This document shows positions 58,760 through 64,000 of a stretch of 64,000 bases of DNA, in pieces. Under the pieces are notes generated by a model. That model searched no databases. It saw only the letters and a list, made by a program, of their open reading frames with translations, and was not told the origin of the DNA. Source of the DNA: Paeniglutamicibacter gangotriensis Lz1y (GTDB lineage Bacteria > Actinomycetota > Actinomycetes > Actinomycetales > Micrococcaceae); NCBI RefSeq assembly GCF_000348945.1, contig NZ_AOCK01000014.1, positions 62,001-126,000 of the forward strand, read 5' to 3'. Position 1 is the first letter of the stretch, and every line of letters begins with the position of its first letter. The position numbers were made by a program, and so were the translations under genes.

Positions 58760-60536
58760 CCGGCACGGCACCGCGGCGGGCCCGTGGCTGGTGCTGGCCC
58801 TTCTGCTCACGATCCCCTATCTGGCGCTGAACCTGGGCGAGGCACTGACGCCCACGGGATCGGCCATCACCTGGAATGCCCGGGACCTCGGTGCGGGTCT
58901 CGTGCAGGGCCGGGTTGCCTGGCCGGTTGCTTCCACGTTCATTGCCGTCGGCTTGTTCCTCGCCCTGGTCCTATTGGCGGCATTCCTCGTTGAAGGCACC
59001 AAGAACCTGCGAACCCGAAAAGGTGGACCCGGTCCCTCCCCCGGAACCTTGCGGGTATTGTCCTTGCGCCGCGCCGCCAGGTATGCGCGCAAGGCCCTGC
59101 AGGTTCCTCCCAAAACCAAGGACAAGGACCTCGTGGTCTCCATGGCGGCCACACCCCAGGGCAACAAACCCCTGTATATGCAGTTCGAGGATTCCTGCTG
59201 GACCTACGCCCCGGCCCGCGCCGGCAAGACCCTCACCATCGTCGCCCCCGGCATCCTCTCGGCGCCGGGCCCGGTCCTGGCGACCTCCACCAAGGTCGAT
59301 GTCCTCACCCACACCGCCATCCCCCGGCTGGAGGCCGGCCAGGTGCTCGCCTTCGACCTGGAACAAATCACCGGTTGGCCCCACCAAGTCCTCTGGAACC
59401 CGGTGCGCGGATGCCAGGACGAGAACGAGGCCCTGGCCCGCGGCAAGGCCTGGGCCAGGGCCACGTCCCGGGGCAACGTGAAAAACGGGGACTGGTTCGC
59501 CGACCAGGCCGCCGCCGTCCTGGGTCGCCTGCTGCATGCAGCGGCGCTGGAGGGCAAGGACCTGCGCGATGTCATGCGCTGGGCCTCGGACTTCACCGAT
59601 GCCGAGCCGGTGGAAATCCTGCGCCGCAACGGCGCCACCGAGTCGTTCATCTCCCGGCTGGTGGACCTGCGCTCCTCCCGGGCCGGGGAGGCGGTGGACG
59701 GCATCAAAATGACCCTCCAGGGACTCTTCGAACCCCTGGCCTCCTCTCGAGTGCTCTCCCAACTGGTCCCCGGGGACCGGACCGCCTTCGACGCCCAAGA
59801 CTTCCTGGCTGGGCGCAACACGCTGTATGTGATCGCCGACGGGGACGCCTCCCCGTTGGCACCCTTGGTGACGATGTTCACCGACTTCGTGTTCCGTACG
59901 GCCAAGCATTTGTCCCAGCAACGGGCCGGAGGCCGGTTGTGGCCGGTGTTCACCATGTTCCTGGACGAAGCCCCCAATGTGGCCGCCATCCGGGACATGC
60001 CGGCGGTGCTCTCCGAATCAGGGGGACGCGGCATCCGGGTGCTGGGCTTTTCCCAGTCTTTCGCCCAGAACGAGGCGCGGTGGGGAACCGATGCGGCCAA
60101 GGCCATCCAGGAGACCGCGAACGTCATCATCCTGATGCCGGGGCTGAAGCGCGAGGCGTTGAAGGACTATGCGGCGGAAATGGGCACCAGGCACCGGCAG
60201 CGGCGCAGTCACTCCACCGGACGCAGCGGCGGCTCCACGACCACCAGCCTCGAGGAGGTGCAGGTGATGAAGGCCGAGGAGATCAAGCACCTACGTGTCG
60301 GGGAGGCGTTGGTGGTGTATCGGAACCTGCCACCCTTTGTGGGCAGGATGCACCCGTTGTGGGAACGCAAGGACTGGAAACGGCTCGAGCAGCAGGCCCG
60401 GGAGGCGGAGCTGATGTGCGGGAAGCTATTCGCCGGCGGGGAACTCGGGGCGGGGGTGCATGGCCATGGACACGGAGGATTCATCGGACGAATCGGGGAA
60501 CGGATCGGGGAATGGATCGCCAGGCGCGATACCTGA
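58746..60536 (+). CDS. VirD4/TraG-type coupling protein
   Basis: A 596-aa coupling protein that recruits the relaxase-DNA complex to the channel. Two N-terminal membrane helices (WLVLALLLTIPYLALNLGEA and TFIAVGLFLALVLLAAFLVE) precede Walker A YAPARAGKTLTIVAPG (about residue 160) and Walker B TMFLDEAPNVAAIRDMP, with the FSQSFAQNEARWG motif following. It overlaps the VirB4 gene by 14 bases. The substrate is presumably the MobF-type relaxase encoded at the right edge. Confidence 0.92.
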   Translation: MPRANRHGTAAGPWLVLALLLTIPYLALNLGEALTPTGSAITWNARDLGAGLVQGRVAWPVASTFIAVGLFLALVLLAAFLVEGTKNLRTRKGGPGPSPGTLRVLSLRRAARYARKALQVPPKTKDKDLVVSMAATPQGNKPLYMQFEDSCWTYAPARAGKTLTIVAPGILSAPGPVLATSTKVDVLTHTAIPRLEAGQVLAFDLEQITGWPHQVLWNPVRGCQDENEALARGKAWARATSRGNVKNGDWFADQAAAVLGRLLHAAALEGKDLRDVMRWASDFTDAEPVEILRRNGATESFISRLVDLRSSRAGEAVDGIKMTLQGLFEPLASSRVLSQLVPGDRTAFDAQDFLAGRNTLYVIADGDASPLAPLVTMFTDFVFRTAKHLSQQRAGGRLWPVFTMFLDEAPNVAAIRDMPAVLSESGGRGIRVLGFSQSFAQNEARWGTDAAKAIQETANVIILMPGLKREALKDYAAEMGTRHRQRRSHSTGRSGGSTTTSLEEVQVMKAEEIKHLRVGEALVVYRNLPPFVGRMHPLWERKDWKRLEQQAREAELMCGKLFAGGELGAGVHGHGHGGFIGRIGERIGEWIARRDT

Positions 60537-61071
60537 CGGCACGATTGAAGAAGTCGTCCTGGACCACGACAACAAGATCGAGTACCTGCACACCATGATG
60601 CAGGACCAGCAAAAAACGCTGGCGGCGCTCGTCAAACATCGGGAGCGACCCAGCAGCTCCCCCGATCAACAGGACCCTGCCCCGTGGAACCTGTTGGACG
60701 GGACAGACAAGCAGCGGCGCAAGATCCTGGAACAGCTCTACGACTGGATCCGTTGGTACAACGAAACCTACCCCGGGGTAGAGGAACACGTCATCCCGCC
60801 CTGCTGGTTCCGCCACCGCGCCGTCATCCAGGAATTGCTGGCCGTGTTCGTGGCGTGGCAGGCCGCATACTGTGGCCTGGAGGAACCCGACGATGCCCCG
60901 GCGTATTGGCACGAACGGATCCTCCACCCCACCATCGCACGATTGTCGAGCGACAAGGCAGCAGGGTGGGGCAACTGCCTCGGCTCCCACCGGGAACCGC
61001 ATCCACCGGACACCGGCGGCGCCCATCGTGAGGCGTTCCAAGCGTGGCTTGCCACCCCGGGCGGCACGTGA
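60466..61071 (+). CDS. DUF4913 protein
   Basis: A 201-aa protein with a disordered N-terminus and a coiled stretch (DHDNKIEYLHTMMQDQQKTL). Then comes the DUF4913 core: LYDWIRWYNETYPGVEEHVI, PPCWFRHRAVIQELLAVFVA and WHERILHPTIARLSS. This family is seen at the ends of actinobacterial transfer operons and has no defined role. It overlaps the coupling-protein gene by about 70 bases. The start could also be the ATG six bases earlier. Confidence 0.85.
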   Translation: MDTEDSSDESGNGSGNGSPGAIPDGTIEEVVLDHDNKIEYLHTMMQDQQKTLAALVKHRERPSSSPDQQDPAPWNLLDGTDKQRRKILEQLYDWIRWYNETYPGVEEHVIPPCWFRHRAVIQELLAVFVAWQAAYCGLEEPDDAPAYWHERILHPTIARLSSDKAAGWGNCLGSHREPHPPDTGGAHREAFQAWLATPGGT

Positions 61072-61178
61072 GTTTCTCTCCAGCGTCGAGGCCGGCTGTG
61101 CCCTCGTTAACGGTCATGTTCTCTGGTGCCAGACCGTCAATTCCACCCACGGGGCGTTGAGCCCGAGAGGCGTAATGT

Positions 61179-61805
61179 TCAAGGGTCCAGGGGGCGTATG
61201 CAGTCGCTGAACATCACGATGAGCGGCTGGTAGTTCTGCTCTTCGCGGGCGATCTGGCTGGCTTCGTTGAGTTGTTCTCCATGCACTTTGCCCCAGTCGA
61301 TGAACCAGCCGGCATCCTCTGCCACCCGGTTCCAGAATTCCCGCTGGGTCCGGCCGTTGCCCTCCCGAAAGGGGTGGATGTAGTTGAAACTGTCGTAGTA
61401 GTAGGACAGTTTTTCCACGAATTCCCGGCGCTCCAGACCTTGGAGGAGGTTGTCCTCGGTGAGTTCGCGGGAAATGCTCGCCGCCGCCCGCTCGATCAGA
61501 TTTACGGGGCAGAACGGCTCGTTCTTGGGACGCACCAAATCGGTCGTCCGGAGGTGTCCGGCCCATGAAAAAATATCGGCGAACAGTTGCCGGTGGATCG
61601 CCTGAAATTCCCGAAGGTCCCGACTTGGTTCGATATACGCGCTGTCACGCAACTGGACCACACGAACAGCTACGAGGTCGGCTTCTGCCGCCGCAAGCTC
61701 TTTGCTGGTGATCGCTCCGACGAGGTTCCTGAGAATGCCCGTTGTCGGGTCGAGGTAAGGATCGGGAGCCGAACTATCGAAATCAGTCGAGCCCAAACCG
61801 TGCAC
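61179..61805 (-). CDS. Fic-family toxin (VbhT/FicT-like)
   Basis: A 208-aa Fic protein with PYLDPTTGILRNLVG at the N-terminus and the catalytic IHPFREGNGRTQREFW motif near residue 145. Length and motif match the small FicT/VbhT toxins, which adenylylate targets such as topoisomerases. It overlaps a 57-aa antitoxin gene by 23 bases, as expected of a class I Fic module. Unlike the larger Fic protein at 26.5 kb it lacks an internal inhibitory helix. Located between the transfer operon and the relaxase, it probably stabilises the plasmid. Confidence 0.9.
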   Translation of the reverse strand: MHGLGSTDFDSSAPDPYLDPTTGILRNLVGAITSKELAAAEADLVAVRVVQLRDSAYIEPSRDLREFQAIHRQLFADIFSWAGHLRTTDLVRPKNEPFCPVNLIERAAASISRELTEDNLLQGLERREFVEKLSYYYDSFNYIHPFREGNGRTQREFWNRVAEDAGWFIDWGKVHGEQLNEASQIAREEQNYQPLIVMFSDCIRPLDP

Positions 61806-61956
61806 GTGCTTTTCTTACCAGTTCGTCGGATGTCACTTTTCCCGTGACATACTCCTCAGACTCCGCACGGTATTCGTCACTGACTTCAAGGCCCTCGAGG
61901 TTCATGCTGTGGGCGGCCTCGTTGACCCACTTGGATCGCTGCTCTGTCATCGTCAT
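61783..61956 (-). CDS. VbhA-like antitoxin for the Fic toxin
   Basis: A 57-aa helical protein with the inhibitory motif [S/T]xxxE[G/N] in HSMNLEGLEVSDEY (S-MNL-E-G). The glutamate blocks ATP binding in the toxin's active site in known VbhA-type antitoxins. A second helical stretch (VTSDELVRKARARFG) completes the fold. GGAAGGAAACGGC precedes the ATG at 61956. It is upstream of and overlaps the toxin gene. Confidence 0.87.
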   Translation of the reverse strand: MTMTEQRSKWVNEAAHSMNLEGLEVSDEYRAESEEYVTGKVTSDELVRKARARFGLD

Positions 61957-62222
61957 GCCGTTTCCTTCCCACACCGCATTGTCGAAATATCCACAGGGGG
62001 TGCTGCCGATCCCGTGAGTGCAGGAACTGGCAGAAACAACCTTGCGGACTAGTGAATCGATTCTACTCGTGATCGGTCCTGAAACTGTGTGCCACACAGA
62101 AGAGCCGGGCCACGTCGTGGGGCGAGCATGCCCCTTTAGCCACGGTTTCAACTCGTTGGCTGCTCAGGTGCACTCGGAAGCTGGGCTTCTCGAGGCCATG
62201 GTCCGAACCCACGGCGGACTCG

Positions 62223-64000
62223 CTAGCCCAATCGCGGGCCTTCGGACTCCGGGCCTGCGCTCGGTCCATCGTGCCGCCGGGTCCCGCGGGCCTTCCTGGC
62301 CCGCGTTTCCTGGAGCCGGGCCAGCCGCTCCCGCAAGGTGCGCGGCCCGTCCTCTTCGTCATGGGGCGGAGGCGCCGCAGCCACCGTTTGCTTCCCCACA
62401 TCCTGTTCTGTGAATGGCATAGCGCCCGGCTGCCGCTGCCCGGTGCGGCGGCGGCGCAGTTCGGCAATGGCCTCCTCGGCCGCCGTGGGTGCTGTGCCGG
62501 GGGCTGCCTGCTCGGCCTCGAGACGATCCGCGGTCCGCTCCCCCGGGGTCAATGGGGGCCTCGTGGTGAGGCTGCTGTGCTTGTGCAGCGAGGTCGCCCG
62601 GGCCTTGAGGTCCCGGGCGATCGGGTTCTTGCGGTGTTCCTTGGGGACCAGGCGCGGCTCGCTGTCGGGGATGTTGTAGGTTCCGCGGTAGGCGGCGATT
62701 TCGGCCGCGAGGTTGCACCAGTCTCGGCGCCGGTCAGGTCGGCGCGGCACCGGCCCCAAATCGGTCAGCCAGGCCGGCGGTTTCTCGGCCAGTTCGGCGC
62801 CCACCCGGGTGAACTCGCGTTTCACCACGCCTCGGTATTGCTGGCTTTGCGTGGCCCAGGCGGCCGGGGTCTCGGGCTTCCAGAGGTGCTCGGCGGGGGC
62901 GAACCATTCGGGCAGGTCCTTCGGTGTCTCGTGTTCGCGCTGGTCCATGAGGGACCTCAATTCCAGTTCGTCGTTGATACGCTCCAGGATGGTCCCTGTG
63001 CCGCGGATCCGGCTGGTGCGTTCGCGTTCAAGGGTCTCGGCCCGGTGCACGGTCCCGGGCATGGTGCCCCGAAGGGCTTGTTCCCGGCGCAACCGTCCCA
63101 ATTCCCAAGTAAGCTCTTGGGTCTTGTTTTCCGGGTTGGAGGGGATCTGCCGTTCCCGTTCATCCTCGGTCCGGGCGATCCGCGCGATCAGTTCGTCATC
63201 GCCGAGATGCCCGTAGAGGCGGTGCCGCCACGGTTTGAGCCCCGCGGTCTGCCGTCCCACGGGTTCCTCCAGGATGCTGTGGCGGCGTTCCAGGGCGAGG
63301 TCGTGCAGGTGCTCCAGGTGCTCGGTGGAGACCTCCTTGAGTGGGCGGTTGGCTTCGGCGAGGACGTGCTTGCGGCTTTCCAGGAGTCGTTCCACTCTCC
63401 AGGCCATGACGGCCGAGCGGTCATGTGCCGATTCGATTTCGCCCACTTCCAAGGCATCTTGGATGAGCAGGGGCATGTGCAGCCCTCGGTCCTCGGCGAC
63501 CCCCAGATGGTGGGCCACGGCGTCCCACGCCGTGGAGCGGAAGTACCGCTCGGCTTCCCTGGATCCTGCCTGGGTGGCAAAGAGGGTGCGCATTCGTTGT
63601 TCCCGGGCCTGGTCGACGAGGTCGCGGTGGATGGCGCCCAGGTGTTCGATGCTGCGGGAGCGGGCTCGTTCGGCCGTTGAGGTGTCGTGGGCGCTGAGGT
63701 TCCCCGCGGTGTTCGCGGCGATCCGTGCCAGCACTTCTGGGGCCTCCTCCCCCGTTTCCAGTGCCACATAGATCTTGTTGTCGTAGCGTCCGCGGCTGGT
63801 GGCCACATACCCTTGCGCCCGGTCCAGGCCGGCGGACAGCAGGGCGTGGGAACTGTCGTACGTCATTCCTTGGGCGCGGTGGATGGTGGAGGCGTACCCG
63901 AGCTCCACATGGGTGCGCACGTATTCGGCGGGCAGGGTGGTGGTGCCGTGGTGGGCGCGGTGCTGCACATCCAGCGCCCCGTCATCCCGGATGCCGGTGA
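62223..64000 (-). CDS. MobF/TraA-type relaxase-helicase, C-terminal part
   Basis: The visible frame runs in from the right edge without a start (codons continue upstream of the GTG at 63968). It contains the last RecD-like helicase motif YASTIHRAQGMTYDSSHALL and ATSRGRYDN, as at the C-terminal end of TrwC/TraA helicases, and then a 480-aa charged, helical tail (EKPPAWLTDLGPVPRRPDRR etc.) typical of actinobacterial TraA proteins. The relaxase domain with its tyrosines would lie beyond the window. It should nick at an origin of transfer outside the visible region. Confidence 0.85.
   Translation of the reverse strand, partial: TGIRDDGALDVQHRAHHGTTTLPAEYVRTHVELGYASTIHRAQGMTYDSSHALLSAGLDRAQGYVATSRGRYDNKIYVALETGEEAPEVLARIAANTAGNLSAHDTSTAERARSRSIEHLGAIHRDLVDQAREQRMRTLFATQAGSREAERYFRSTAWDAVAHHLGVAEDRGLHMPLLIQDALEVGEIESAHDRSAVMAWRVERLLESRKHVLAEANRPLKEVSTEHLEHLHDLALERRHSILEEPVGRQTAGLKPWRHRLYGHLGDDELIARIARTEDERERQIPSNPENKTQELTWELGRLRREQALRGTMPGTVHRAETLERERTSRIRGTGTILERINDELELRSLMDQREHETPKDLPEWFAPAEHLWKPETPAAWATQSQQYRGVVKREFTRVGAELAEKPPAWLTDLGPVPRRPDRRRDWCNLAAEIAAYRGTYNIPDSEPRLVPKEHRKNPIARDLKARATSLHKHSSLTTRPPLTPGERTADRLEAEQAAPGTAPTAAEEAIAELRRRRTGQRQPGAMPFTEQDVGKQTVAAAPPPHDEEDGPRTLRERLARLQETRARKARGTRRHDGPSAGPESEGPRLG

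Noticed and set aside
1-64000. CRISPR arrays, tRNA and rRNA genes
   Set aside because: Repeats seen are tandem duplications, iterons and transposon ends without regular spacers; no tRNA or rRNA signature was recognised by eye.

Overview
The window looks like part of a large conjugative plasmid from a high-GC Gram-positive bacterium, most likely an Arthrobacter-like member of the Micrococcaceae. The support is high-GC coding, actinobacterial families (DUF4193, DUF4913, SCO6880-type secretion protein, TerC with its glycine-rich partner), a Rep protein with a primase-like domain, ParA/ParB partition genes and an actinobacterial type IV secretion operon ending at a MobF/TraA-type relaxase. The family placement is inferred; no rRNA or tRNA is present to confirm it.

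Layout. (1) 1-3111: an SOS-type umuD-umuC pair, a tandem 221-bp repeat carrying large palindromes, a ParB-like gene and the 3' end of a parA cut off by a transposon end. (2) 3112-17200: a 14-kb Tn3-family transposon bounded by matching 38-bp inverted repeats, with a serine resolvase at one end and a full transposase at the other. Its cargo is sulfur and thiol chemistry. One module is a BlaI/CopY-type repressor, a GCPVC membrane protein and a divergent DsbA-CcdA-DsrE operon, with two perfect operators between them. The other is a CstR-like regulon: persulfide dioxygenase-rhodanese fusion, two rhodaneses, TauE/SafE exporter, MFS transporter, DUF302 protein and a small Cys-rich protein, with two pairs of ATACCCCTAGGGGTAT-type operators. 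(3) 17156-20010: a second Tn3-family transposase truncated by that transposon, with its own 38-bp end. (4) 20011-23400: VIT-family transporter, small membrane proteins, a winged-helix regulator and a DHFR-like reductase. (5) 23453-33720: an insertion sequence, two near-identical terC copies each behind a manganese (yybP-ykoY) riboswitch, a Fic protein, a GH16 lipoprotein, a umuC fragment, a thymidylate-kinase-like protein and an acidic repeat lipoprotein. (6) 33723-38253: a three-gene tyrosine-recombinase/HTH/multi-zinc-ribbon cassette and an orphan umuD. (7) 38786-44549: IS630 remnant, parA-parB, a 1.3-kb iteron-like region, rep and a ribbon-helix-helix gene. (8) 44959-47150: transposon and IS debris and a DUF4193 gene. 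(9) 47475-64000: a regulator/membrane pair, a PAP2-like phosphatase, the type IV secretion and coupling operon, a Fic toxin-antitoxin pair and the relaxase, which runs off the right edge.

Two partition loci (one broken), two umuD genes plus a umuC stub, and transposon ends with unmatched flanks suggest that the replicon is a fusion of at least two plasmid backbones rearranged by Tn3-family elements. The most striking adaptive unit is the transposon-borne, doubly regulated persulfide/thiol-redox island. The least understood unit is the recombinase/HTH/zinc-ribbon trio.
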